Shown here piece by piece: positions 54,455-64,000 of a stretch of 64,000 bases of DNA. The stretch's first letter is position 1; each line of letters starts with the position of its first letter. The notes under the pieces were generated by a model. The model worked only from the letters and a program-made list of their open reading frames with translations. It searched no databases and was not told the DNA's origin. Origin of the DNA: Stomoxys calcitrans (lineage: Eukaryota > Arthropoda > Insecta > Diptera > Muscidae); the NCBI RefSeq assembly GCF_963082655.1, contig NC_081553.1:14970643-15034642 (forward strand), read 5' to 3'. The position numbers were made by a program, and so were the translations under genes.

Positions 54455-55692
54455 GTACATAACTAAGGAATGTAACATGGCTATGCTAATAGATTAGGAT
54501 AGGTTAAATTTTTTTCTAAAGTTTTAAAACCCAAAAAAAAGTCATGTAAATTCATTTATTTCCAAATTTTGCCCATGAACATTCCACTCATGAACATTCC
54601 AAAATTTTAAATTTACAAAAAAAACTTCAAAAACATCAATAATTTAAATAAATAAATAAGTAATTGGAAGTAATCAGCGAACATTGTGTGTGTTAATTTT
54701 TTTGGGTCTTCACGAATTTGGTTGCAATAATTGAGATTTTTGCTGTTTAAAAATAAAAAAAAAATTTTGCTCCTACCAGCATACTCTTTGTTATGAAATT
54801 TCATTTCTCTACTGATTGGTTGATCAAAGGTTGTCAAGTGTCATAGTTGTCTAAGGGCAGTTGCCCAGAAGAGCAACAAACGAGCGACTAATTAAATTAA
54901 AAATTTTCATAAACATTTTTTGTACTGAAGTAGTTGGGCCTGGATGGTTGACTGCAGCAAGGATTGGCAGTACCAACAATAATGGCTAATAAACAGGAAT
55001 GTAATTATAAATGTTTATTAGCACTGTTATGAGATGCAGTCAACAGCGAACTGCGCTCATACTGACTCATTGTTTCTTATCTACCCTTTCGAGCTGTGCA
55101 ATTTATAGTAAACTCAAATAATGTTTGTAACAAGTTGAGGCAGTGGAAAGCATTTTGCGAAGCAGACGTCAGCATGCAAAAACTTTTGGGCTTCATGCTT
55201 CAAAATTCATGTTGAATTTTACTCTCTTTGTTAAAAGGGCTGTTCCGATTTTCACTGAAGTGTGAGATTACAAATCGTTATAAATTCGTGCGAAGCATTA
55301 ATTGATCCTCTGGTTTTCGTGGGGTTTTCATTTCATTTGAATTATCGTTCGTTAACAACACTTCCCAGCAAAAACATGGTAAGTACATGTCATTATTTTT
55401 GGCATGAAAAATAATGGATAACTCATTATACTAAGAATTACTAGCTGCTTAAATATAACGAGTTATCAACAGAAATACCATCTGTGTTAACGATAGTATA
55501 AATGTCATTACATACAACATTCGATGAAGCTCACGAATAAGCACTTATTTGTAATAATAAAAAGAAAATCGTTATTATAACCTTGGTATTGATAAATATA
55601 CCATTAAGAAACTGCCGGCAAAATTACTCATGGGTATGAGCGACACGACTTGGTAGCACTTGGAGGGAAATACTGTGGCGTTTTTAATACAA
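54455..55692. other. 3' flank of the DM8-like gene and intergenic sequence
   Basis: AATAAATAAATAAG at about 54646-54659 can supply a poly(A) signal. A SINE 3' scrap (CATGAACATTCCACTCATGA, ATTCC) lies at 54570-54600. Near 55370-55680 the short text (GGTAAGTACATGTC, CATGGGTATGAGCGACACGA) is unassigned. Confidence 0.4.
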
Positions 55693-56745
55693 ACAAGTAA
55701 GAGAGTGCTAAGTTCGGCCGGGCCGAATCTTCGGATCATAAATGATAGCTGAACATTGTAGAAGTCATTGTGTAATATTTCAGTTCATTCGGATAAGAAT
55801 TGCGCCTTGTAAGGGCTCAAGAAGCAAAATCGGAAGATAGGTTTATATGGGAGCTTTATCAAATTATTGATCGATTTAGACCACGTATTTAGAAGATTAT
55901 GAGAGAAGCCGTTGTACAAAATTTCTTCAAAATCGGATGAGAATTCCGCCCACTAGATGCTCAAGAAGTTAAGATCTTAGATCGGTTTATATGGGAGCTA
56001 TATCAGGTTATGTACCGATTTACGGCATACTTAAAACAGTTGTTGGGAGCCATAACAAAACACCTCGTGCAAAAATTTCAGCCAAATCGGAAGAGAACTG
56101 CGCGCTCTATTAGCTCAAGAAATCAAGATCGAAGATCGGTTTATATGACAGCTATACAAGATTTTGAACCGATTTGAATCATACTTAGAACAGTTGTTGG
56201 AAGTGATACCAAAACATTACGTGCGAAATTTCAGCTAAATCGGATGAGAACTGCGCCCTTTAGAGGCTCAAGAAGTCAAGACCCAAGATCGGTTTATATG
56301 GCAGCTATATCAGGTTATGGGCTGATTTCTACTATACTTGGCACAGTTATTGGATATGATAACATAACACGTCCTGCAAAATTTCATTCCAATCGGATAA
56401 GAATTGCGCCCTCTAGAGGCTCAAGAATTCAATATCCAAGATCGATTTTTATGGCAGCTATATCAAAATATGGACCGATGTGGCCCATTTACAATCTCAA
56501 CTGACCTACACTAATAAGAAGTATTTGTGCAAAATTTAAAGTGGCTACCTCTACTCCTTCAAAAGTTTGCGTGCTTTCGACAGACAGACAGACGGACGGA
56601 CGGACATGGCTATATCGTCTTAAAATGACATGACTATCAAGAACATATTGTATATACTTTATGGGGTCTCTGACACATATTTCGAGGTGTTACAAACAGA
56701 ATGACGAAATTAGTATACCCCCATCCATTGGTGGGTTGTATAAAA
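55693..56745 (+). mobile_element. 153-bp-repeat element, type B, both ends present
   Basis: ACAAGTAAGAGAGTGCTAAG and TTCGGCCGGGCCGAA; about five monomers (GATCGGTTTATATGGCAGC, GGAAGTGATACCAAAACA, AAATTTCAGC, GAGGCTCAAGAAGTC); CAGACAGACAGACGGACGGA; core; end ATTGGTGGGTTGTATAAAAA. Confidence 0.85.
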
Positions 56746-56746
56746 A

Positions 56747-57716
56747 TGGAGATATTGAGCTGAAACCTTGCACAGATTCTTTTTTTGTCCATAAGCAGGT
56801 TAAGTTCACCGATTTTGCTAAATTTGGGACAGTAAGTTGTGTAAGGTCAGTTGACATCCTTCTATAACTTGGTTCAGATAGGTTCAGATTTGGATATAGC
56901 TGCCATATAGACCGATCCACCGTTTTAGAGTATTAGGCCCATAAGAGCCACATTTTTTATCCGATTTTGCTGATATTTGGTACAGTGAGTTCTGTTAGGC
57001 CCTTCGACAATTGGTCCAGATCAGTCTATATTTGGATATAGCTGCCATGTATATCCCGATTTAAGGGTTTGGACCAATAAGAGGAGCATTTATTGTCCGA
57101 ATTCGCCGAAATTTGGGAATGTGAGTTGCGTTAGGCTCTTCGAAAACTTTCTGCAATTTGGCCTAGATCGGTCCAGACTTGGATATAGCTGTAGTACAGA
57201 CCGATCTCTCGATTTAAGGTTTTGGACCCACAAAAGGCGCATTTATTGTCCGATTTTGTAAGACCCTTTGACATCTCACTTCAATTTGGCCCAGATCGGT
57301 TCAGATTTGGATATTGCTCTCATATACACCTATCTCTCGATTTAAAGTCTTGACCCCATAAAAGGCACATTTATAATTCGATTTCGGTGAAATTTGACAC
57401 AGTGACTTATGTTAGGATTTTCGATCTGAACCTTATACGATACGGAATCGTATAAGGTTCAGATCGGTCTATATTTGGATACGGCTACCAAAAAAACCAA
57501 TAGCTGTTCTACAAAATTGAACAATGGCTTCTACTTATTAGACCACTCAATATCCGTGTCAAATTTGGTCCAAATCGGACCATATTTCGCTGCTATGGGG
57601 GCATACATTTTGCATTTTTCACCGGATTATGGCGAAAGGTGGTTTACATAAATATACGAAGTGGTGGGTATCCAATGTTCGGCCCGACCGAACTTAACGC
57701 CTTTTTACTTGTTTTT
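56747..57716 (-). mobile_element. 153-bp-repeat element, type A, (GTCY)n end lost
   Basis: Abuts the previous B element tail-to-tail at TGGAGATATTGAGCTGAAAC. About five monomers and a perfect 19-bp inverted repeat in one of them (57423-57465). It finishes with GGTGGGTATCCAATGTTCGG, CCCGACCGAACTTAACGCC, TTTTTACTTGT. Confidence 0.82.
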
Positions 57717-58090
57717 AGATATTTTTTTCTAGTGTGTAAGTAGTGTTTAAGAAGTTTCTCGAGTCATATTGTGTCATCTGCTTTATCTACAGCTAATGGA
57801 CAGGTAAGTGTAAGTTAACTTCAATTTACACAGATTAATGATAATACTGTTTGAGTAGATACTTGCTTTCCGCAAAGTAAACAAAGTAATTTTAGCTATT
57901 TTAACACATTTTCTTTTGGTCTTCCTGCCCAGGAGCTATGGTGGTGGAGATAATTTTCCTTTTCTTAAAAACCTTCTTTACTACTCTTCTTAATGCAATT
58001 TGTTGATATGTTTAACCAGTCAAGAGATTGACAAGAAAGAGAAGTATGACATTTTTAAAATTAAATTCCTAGCTTAAATTGAAAAGAGAA
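57717..58090. other. Unique intergenic sequence
   Basis: Nothing recognised. Confidence 0.4.
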
Positions 58091-58190
58091 CAAGTAAAAG
58101 CTTACTAGGTTTGACTGGGACGAATCTTATATTCCCTCCAGCATGGATCGATTTTGTCGAGTTTTTTGTTTCACTGTCAAACATCTTCAG
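58091..58190 (+). mobile_element. Type B element, 5' scrap
   Basis: ACAAGTAAAAGCTTACTAGG, a decayed hairpin, GAATCTTATATTCCCTCCAG, CATGGATCGATTTTGTCGAG. It is cut by a mariner-like relic. Confidence 0.6.
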
Positions 58191-58209
58191 TTTGGTCTAT
58201 AATTTAACC

Positions 58210-58620
58210 ATGAATCGTCTTACAAACGAATAACGTTTGTTCCGTTATGAAAGTTCATGGCGCTAAAATTTTTTTTCAGCGACGAAGCTCATTTTTGGCT
58301 CAATGGGTACGTAAACAAGCAGAATTGTCTATTTTTGGTATGAAGATCAGCCAGAAGCATTGCAAGAGCTACCAATGCATCCAGAAAAAGTCACAGTTTG
58401 GTGCGGTTTATGGGCGCGAGTTCAATGAACATTTCATGTTTATTTCACTTTCGGGACCGTATTTTTTGTGGGGCTATGTTAATGCTCATGCACGCATTTA
58501 TTTGTGAGATACCGGCCGAAATGTTAGAAAGATTATGCCAAAATTGGACTAATCGGATGAATCATTTGAGGCGCAGTTACGGTCAACATTTGCATGAAAT
58601 CATCTTTAAACATAAAATTA
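58210..58620 (+). pseudogene. Mariner/Tc1-like transposase relic with large internal deletions
   Basis: An N-terminal MNRLTNE start at 58210 is followed, after loss of the DNA-binding region, by FSDEAHFWLNGYVNKQNC (58277-58330; first catalytic aspartate). HPEKVTVWCGLW (58378-58413) comes next, then a jump to WGYVNAHA (58468-58492) near the end of the protein and EIPAEMLERLCQNWTNRM (58506-58558). The part with the second and third catalytic aspartates is gone. Frameshifts and stops are present. It is an insect SETMAR-like mariner group member, inactive, and shaped like a deletion derivative. Confidence 0.8.
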
Positions 58621-58779
58621 TGTGGAGTGTACTTTCGATTCAAATAAAGATTTTAAGCATCTTTGCTGAATTCTATGTGTTTTTTTGGGAAAAACTTTCC
58701 TATAGCTCTTAAAAAAAAGTGGGATTTTTACAACCCCAATTAGGAAACTACTTAGTTTTTGAGGTAAACAGGTGGTTTC

Positions 58780-59426
58780 ATGATGTAGATATAGCTCCCA
58801 TACAAACCGATCTTCCGATTTGATTTCTTGAGCCAATGGAAGAAGCAATTTTTGTCCGATTTTGAGGAAATTTTGCACGTAGTGTTCCGTTATGACTTCC
58901 AATAAGTGTGCCAAGTGCAGATCAAATCGGTTTATAACCTGATATAGCTCTCATATAAACCGATCTCCCGATTTGAATTGAAGGCGCCACTTATTTACGA
59001 TGTGTCTGAAATTTTGCACGTTGTTCTGTTATGATTTCCAACAACTGTGCCAAGTATGATCGAAATCGTTCTATAAACTGATATAGCTCCCATATAATCC
59101 TATCTCCCGATTTGATTTTTGAACCCTTACAAGCCGTAATTTTTGTCCGATTTGGCTGAAATTTCGCATGTAGTGTTTTGTTATGACTCCCACAACTGTG
59201 ACAAGTACGGCTAAAACCAGTCTATAACCTGATATAGCTCATGTAAACCGCTCTCTCGATCATCATTGTTCGGTTCCTAGAAGCTTTAATTTTATTCTAC
59301 CGAAGTTTGGTATGTAGAATAAAATTATGCCCTAGAACTTAATTTATTTTGTATAAATTTTTTGCGGAGTCCATGGTGGGTTCCCAAGATTCGGCCCGGC
59401 TGAACTATACACTTTTTTACTTGTTT
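58780..59426 (-). mobile_element. 153-bp-repeat element, type D, hairpin end kept
   Basis: Monomers with CTCCCATACAAACCGATCTT, CGATTTTGAGGAAATTTTGC, CCGTTATGACTTCCAATAAG. It finishes GTTTGGTATGTAGAATAAAA, GCGGAGTCCATGGTGGGTTC, AGATTCGGCCCGGCTGAACT and TTTTTTACTTGT. Confidence 0.78.
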
Positions 59427-59689
59427 TTATATTCAAATAAATACTTTTGAGCCACAAAATGGTAAAATTAGATCCCAAAGAAAAATTTAAACTTTTCTCA
59501 TAAAATTAGGAAAAATTCAGAGGATAATTAATTAAAGGAGAGGAAAATCCAAATATTTCTCAATAGCTGCATGAAAAAGTCCCATAAAAGATGCAAATGA
59601 GCCCAAAAGTTTTATTGTTCTTCTTCATATATCCGTCTGGGGCATATCTTAATTTTGGAGTTGCGATTTAATTTCATGGGTCCATATTT
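59427..59689. other. Short unique stretch
   Basis: Nothing recognised. Confidence 0.35.
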
Positions 59690-60185
59690 TATACCGCCTC
59701 AGGTTTAGTTCGAAAATGGACCATATCTTTATATAGCCCCCATATATACCATCTGCTGATTTAAAATCTTAGGCCCAGTAAAGCCACATTTATTATCCGA
59801 TTTCGCTGAAATTAGGTCAGTGAGTTGTATTTGGTCTTTTATTGTAATAGTCTTTTATTTGGAATAATTGCCGTACCTATACTAATCTCCCGATTTAACG
59901 TCTTGGGCCCATAAATGAAGCATTTATTATTCAATTTCGCTGAAATTCCAATCGAGTGTAGAAAAGATCAGACTATATTTGTATATAGCTGTCATTTACA
60001 CCGATCCCTCCATTTAAAAGGTGAATTTATTATCCGATTTCAATGAAATTTAGCACTATGATTTCTCTCAATTAAGGTTCTTGGGTCCTTAAAAACAGCA
60101 GTACTTATTACCCGATTTCGCTGAAATTTGGCACTGCGAGCTGCATTAGGCCCGTCGATATCCGTGCCCTCAGTTCGGTCTTCAT
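59690..60185 (-). mobile_element. Type A element, partial and decayed
   Basis: TTATACCGCCTCAGGTTTAG, ATGGACCATATCTTTATATA, GCCCCCATATATACC, TAGGCCCAGTAAAGCCACAT, TTATTATCCGATTTCGCTGA and three more monomers. Neither terminus is recognisable. Confidence 0.65.
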
Positions 60186-60186
60186 T

Positions 60187-60287
60187 CACAGAAAAATAAA
60201 AATCGGTTTCAATTGATACTGCTTCAATCACGAAAATGATATTACCAATCAGCGTTTTTGAAAAAGTTATTGGTAAAAATTAAAAAA
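60187..60287 (+). repeat. Family F repeat, left part
   Basis: CAGAAAAATAAAAATCGGTT, TCAATTGATACTGCTTCAAT, CACGAAAATGATATTACCAA: the same text as 41811-41925. It is interrupted by the next element and appears to continue at 61180. Confidence 0.65.
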
Positions 60288-61179
60288 TCAAGTAAAAAGG
60301 CGTTAAGTTAGGCCGGGCCGAATCTTATATATCCTCCGCCATGGATCGCATTTGTCGAGTTCTTTGCGCAGTATCTCTTTTTAGGCAAACAAAGAATATT
60401 GAATAAGAACTGTTATGCTATTGAAGCTATATCAAGTAATAGTCCGATTCGGACCATTAATGAATGCAGATCGGTTTATATGGTAGCTGTATCAGGTTAG
60501 GTACCGATTTGCGCCGTACTTATTATTGAAAGTCATAACAAAACACCTCATGCAAAATTTCAGCTAAATCGGATGAGAATTGAGCGCTCTATTGGCTCAA
60601 GAAGTCAAGATCCAAGATCGGTTTATATGACAGCTATACCAGATTATAAACAGATTTGACTCACACTTAACACAGTTATTGGAAGTGATACCAAAACACT
60701 ACGTGCAAAATTTCAATCAAATCGGACGAGGATTGCGCCCTTTAGAGGCTCAAGAAGTCAAGACCCAAGATCGGTTTATATGACAGCTATACCAGATTAT
60801 GAATCGATTTGAACCATACTTAGTGCAGTTGTTGGAATTGCTATCAAAACACCACGTGCAAATTTTTAGTCAAATCGGACAAAAATAGCGCCATCTAGAG
60901 ACTCAATAAGTCAAGACCCAAGATCGGTTTATATGGCAGCTATATCAAAACATGGACCGATTTGGCCCATTTACAATCCCAACTGACTTACACTAGTAAA
61001 AAGTATTTGCTCAATATTTTAAGCGGCTAGCTTAACTTAAAGTTTGCGTGCTTTCGACAGACAGACGGACAGATGGACATGGCTAGATCAACTTAAAACT
61101 TTATGGGGTCTTAGACGCATATTTCACAAACAGAATGACGAAATTAATATACCTCCATCCTATTGTGGAGGGTATAAAA
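60288..61179 (+). mobile_element. 153-bp-repeat element with A-like start and B body, inserted in family F repeat
   Basis: Begins TCAAGTAAAAAGGCGTTAAG (type A start) but continues AGGCCGGGCCGAATCTTATA, TATCCTCCGCCATGGATCG (type B). Four monomers with GATCGGTTTATAT at 60469, 60617, 60769 and 60922; ACAGACAGACGGACAGATGG; a shortened core; end TTGTGGAGGGTATAAAA. Confidence 0.82.
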
Positions 61180-61480
61180 AATTGCAAATGTCAATTAAGG
61201 TTTTGAAATTTTCAATTAATTTTTTAATAGATTCAATTAAAAAAAAAAACTACCCCGCCAGATACTTCACTGAGGCGCCAGCGCTTGCCCTGGTATTACT
61301 ATAAATTTGTCGAAATGTGGGACGTATGGGTCTTTGAAATCTCTTTCCCTTTATATTGAAATGGACAAAATAGCCTTTAATTGAATTTACTTATTTTCAA
61401 TCACGATTGTGATTGGAAAAAATTTCATTTTCATTAAAAATTTAATTGAATCTATTAAAGTCGAGTTTAATTTCTTAAAA
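61180..61480 (+). repeat. Family F repeat, right part
   Basis: AATTGCAAATGTCAATTAAG, GAAATTTTCAATTAATTTTT, TAATAGATTCAATTAAAAAA and TTTCAATCACGATTGTGATT, AATTTAATTGAATC: AT-rich self-complementary units like those at 41.9-42.1 kb. Confidence 0.55.
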
Positions 61481-62365
61481 TTTTCATTTTTTTTACCATT
61501 GCAAATATTTTTCCCCTTATCTGCATTTCATGCATAAAGGTCCACATAAAGCAGATACCACAAAATCAATATCATTCAGAGTTTGTAGAATTGCAAAATG
61601 TTAAACATTTAAACATTTTATATACAAACGAATTCAACAACACCTCCTCAATGCGCTGATGATGTTCAGTATTGAAATTTCCGCCATTTTGGAATTTTAT
61701 TAAATATTTACAAAACCAACAAAAGCAACAATGCTAACGACACTGCCGACAACAAAGCCAATGCCGAATAACAGCATTAAATTTTCAAAAGCCAGTACAG
61801 AATCCAAAGGATCTTAAAATGACAATGCTCTTTGTGATGAACGAAGTGAAACGAAGCGTGAAGTAAAGTAAATCAAATTTGTACAAAAAAGCAAGCGTAG
61901 ATAAATATGTGCTTATGTTTGTATATGCTTACTTACTTGTATATAAATAAAAATGGAGCACATGATGTAGGGATATATAAAAATGGGTGTATTTGCCCAC
62001 GGATGTTCCAGTACATATAAACATTCACATTAACCAACACAACAGGCTCACAAGGATGTCAAACAAACCAATGGCATTGCTTCCCCCTCACAATGTCGCA
62101 AATAGGAAAAGCCACAGAAACACCCATACCTCAACTCTTCATTCAAATGCGACAGCTTGTATACTTTGTTTTGTAACTCAGGGCGGCAGGAGCGAATTAG
62201 AAGAGCATGATTTGATTTTTAGTGGGGAAAATATTAAAAAACAAAATTGGGTTTTGGCTCTATATTAACTTGGACGCATATTGACTATGCTCTACATATT
62301 GATCATTTTTTGAGAATTTGGTGAAAATCTTTAAGAATTTAAATCGGGCTGATATTAAAAACCAC
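61480..62365. other. Unique intergenic sequence
   Basis: The 93-codon frame at 61987-62268 has no signal peptide, domain or splice context that I can support. No other gene seen. Confidence 0.45.
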
Positions 62366-62672
62366 CGAAGGCCACCGTAGCGCAGATGTTAGCATATCCG
62401 CCTATGACGCTGAACGCCTGGGTTCGAATCCTGGCGAGAAAATCAGAAATAATTTTCAGCGGTGGTTTTCCCCTCCTAATCCTGGCAACATTTGTGAGGT
62501 ATATTGCCATGTAAAACTTCTCTCCAAAGAGGTGTCGCACTGGGGCACGCCGTTCGAACTCGGCTATAAAAAGGAGGCCCCTTATCATTGATCTTAAAAC
62601 TTAAATCGGACTGCACTCATTGATATGTGAGAAGTTTGCCCCTGTTCCTTAGTGGAATGTTCATGAGCAAAA
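62366..62672 (+). mobile_element. tRNA-derived SINE, near full length
   Basis: GAAGGCCACCGTAGCGCAGA (A box TAGCGCAGATG), GCATATCCGCCTATGACGCT, B box GGTTCGAATCC at about 62422, TGGCGAGAAAATCAGAAATA, AGCGGTGGTTTTCCCCTCC, AGGTGTCGCACTGGGGCAC, AACTCGGCTATAAAAAGGAG, AATCGGACTGCACTCATTGA, CCTGTTCCTTAGTGGAATGT, TCATGAGCAAAATTTT. A TTAAAAAC string on both sides may be target duplication. Confidence 0.9.
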
Positions 62673-64000
62673 TTTTAAAAACTTTGAGATAAACTGAGGT
62701 TTTCTTGCCCCTCATAACCTGAAATGGCAAATTCAAGCCGAATGGATCGGAAAAGTGGTTAAGACCTTTAAAATACGGGAATTTTGGGGTTACCTTTACA
62801 TAGGTGGATGCTTTCATCCACCTGCGAAATTTTTGGCCACACCACCATAAGGGAATCCTGTACTTAAATATAAAATCTAATGGTTCATATATATTCTATT
62901 CTCCCTTTGGTGCAGTCATATGACCATCGAATTATGTGAATCACTATTAAGAAATTGTAGGGATATTTCGAAATGCATGCCAGCATAACTATGGACTGGT
63001 AAATCAAAAATGGGCGGTCCAATACAGGCTATTGGTATGAAATCAAAACAAAAAGGCAAGGAATACCCCTAGAAGCAAAATACCAGTACATGGTCACATT
63101 TTTTATGGGTTCTTCTTTTGTGTGTAGTAAACACACAAAAATACACATACGCACTGAAGAGAAAATACATATATCCGACACAGCTTTGTCTCTCTTCGAA
63201 TAGTAGGCGGTAACGTTTATGCGCGCGCAGTACTCACCTCCCTTCCACCAAGTCAAGGGATGGTGTTCAGCAATCCCACACAAAATACTGCAACAAGACA
63301 CAAGGGGCCTTTGGAGCAACGTTGGATGTTGTGTCCAAAAGCATTCCAAAACAGTTACACACTGGGTGACCCGAGCAATGCTTACTACAGTCATTAGAAA
63401 GACCGATTTAATGTAGTTGGGGGGGGGGGGGGGGAGGGGGGTCTATGAATGAGAGCGAACGAAAGAAAGCGTTCCATTAATTTTCAGAGCTTCTATGTGA
63501 AACAAGGATGAGTTGTTGCTATCCTTATGGGTGCTTGTGAGTTGTACAAAAGAAAGTGAGTGATTGAAAGGTATTGCACGTGTTACGTTAAGATTCAGTT
63601 CTTGGCGAACCATTCGATAATAACGATTAGATAATAAATAAAATAAAAATACAACGCTAGAAAGAAAAACACATAATCGAAAAATATTAAGGAATTCTCA
63701 ATTTAAAAAGTAGTTTTGCCCTTGATGTGTATTACAGTGGGTAAATTTTTAGCGGTTGTAGAAATCGTAATTAATGTCAATTCTTAAGAGTCGGCTTTCT
63801 GGTGTTAACGACAAAATCTGAAGTTTGGTTAATTTTACGCCAAAAATAGAAATTTGTTGTTAAGAAACGGAAGCTTGATTTGATTTTAGACCCATGGTTT
63901 CTTGTGAAAAAATTCTTAGAATTTGAGGTTACAAATTGACCCACCATAGCGTATATGCATAATATCTTTAAATGTTACATATATACGCATGAAAAAAATG
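62673..64000. other. Unique intergenic sequence to window end
   Basis: A G-rich run (about 22 G with one A) lies at 63419-63441. The 121-codon minus frame at 63029-63394 shows no recognisable domain, and its start region is not supported. No gene called. Confidence 0.45.

Noticed and set aside
61987..62268. 93-codon frame
   Set aside because: Low-complexity, no motif, no promoter that I can support.
63029..63394. 121-codon frame on the minus strand
   Set aside because: No signal, domain, splice context or known similarity; length is within chance for this window.

Overview
The window looks like non-coding-rich genomic DNA of a higher fly. This is inferred from three insect-type NPC2 genes with short introns, fly-style TATA plus initiator promoters, mini-me/DINE-like repeats carrying the (GTCY)n tract known from Diptera, mariner relics and jockey-superfamily LINE relics. 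A calyptrate, muscid-like fly is my best guess; the sequence alone does not fix the species.

Genuine host genes are few: (1) a three-exon NPC2-type secreted lipid-binding protein gene on the minus strand at 777-1452; (2, 3) two near-identical two-exon NPC2-type genes at 24259-24841 (minus) and 31455-32037 (plus), which lie in the arms of a large inverted duplication (about 24.07-27.24 kb and 29.29-32.16 kb); (4) the last exon (53984-54454) of a secreted-protein gene that resembles the DM8/DUF1091 family, whose first exon may be at 52458-52499. The NPC2 proteins would be secreted and bind sterols or other small lipids. No operon-like logic applies.

Almost everything else is transposable-element debris. 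The commonest element, called here the '153-bp-repeat element', occurs as two related subfamilies. Type A starts ACAAGTAAAAAGGCGTTAAG and type B starts ACAAGTAAAAGCGTGC; type D is a B-like variant. Each has a palindromic TTCGGCCGGGCCGAA hairpin at the start, a core of tandem monomers of about 153 bp, then a (GACR)n/(GTCY)n tract, a conserved core and an end GGTGGNGGGTATAAAA. Orientation '+' below means hairpin first. A second family, 'type C' (7.4-8.2, 42.4-43.6 and 45.3-47.7 kb), has Helitron-like ends (5' TC, 3' CTAG). There is also a tRNA-derived SINE (7 copies plus fragments) with good A and B boxes and one copy with an 11-bp target-site duplication, four mariner/Tc1 relics, one TA-flanked 236-bp MITE, and several LINE relics.

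Layout: 0-1.5 kb NPC2 gene; 1.7-2.3 kb foldback repeat; 2.3-9.96 kb repeat elements around a unique block at 5-6 kb; 10-13.8 kb mostly unique with one A element; 14.1-16.3 kb a mariner split by two elements; 17-18.7 kb A elements; 19.7-22.5 kb mariner and LINE relics; 24-32.2 kb inverted NPC2 duplication with repeats between and inside the arms; 32.5-35.4 kb LINE with a SINE inside it; 35.6-42.4 kb mostly unique with LINE, SINE and B fragments; 42.4-47.7 kb type C elements; 48.2-49.1 kb unique; 49.1-51.7 kb two head-to-tail elements, one holding a mariner fragment; 52.4-54.5 kb DM8-like gene with repeats in its putative intron; 55.7-61.5 kb more elements; 61.5-64 kb unique apart from one SINE.
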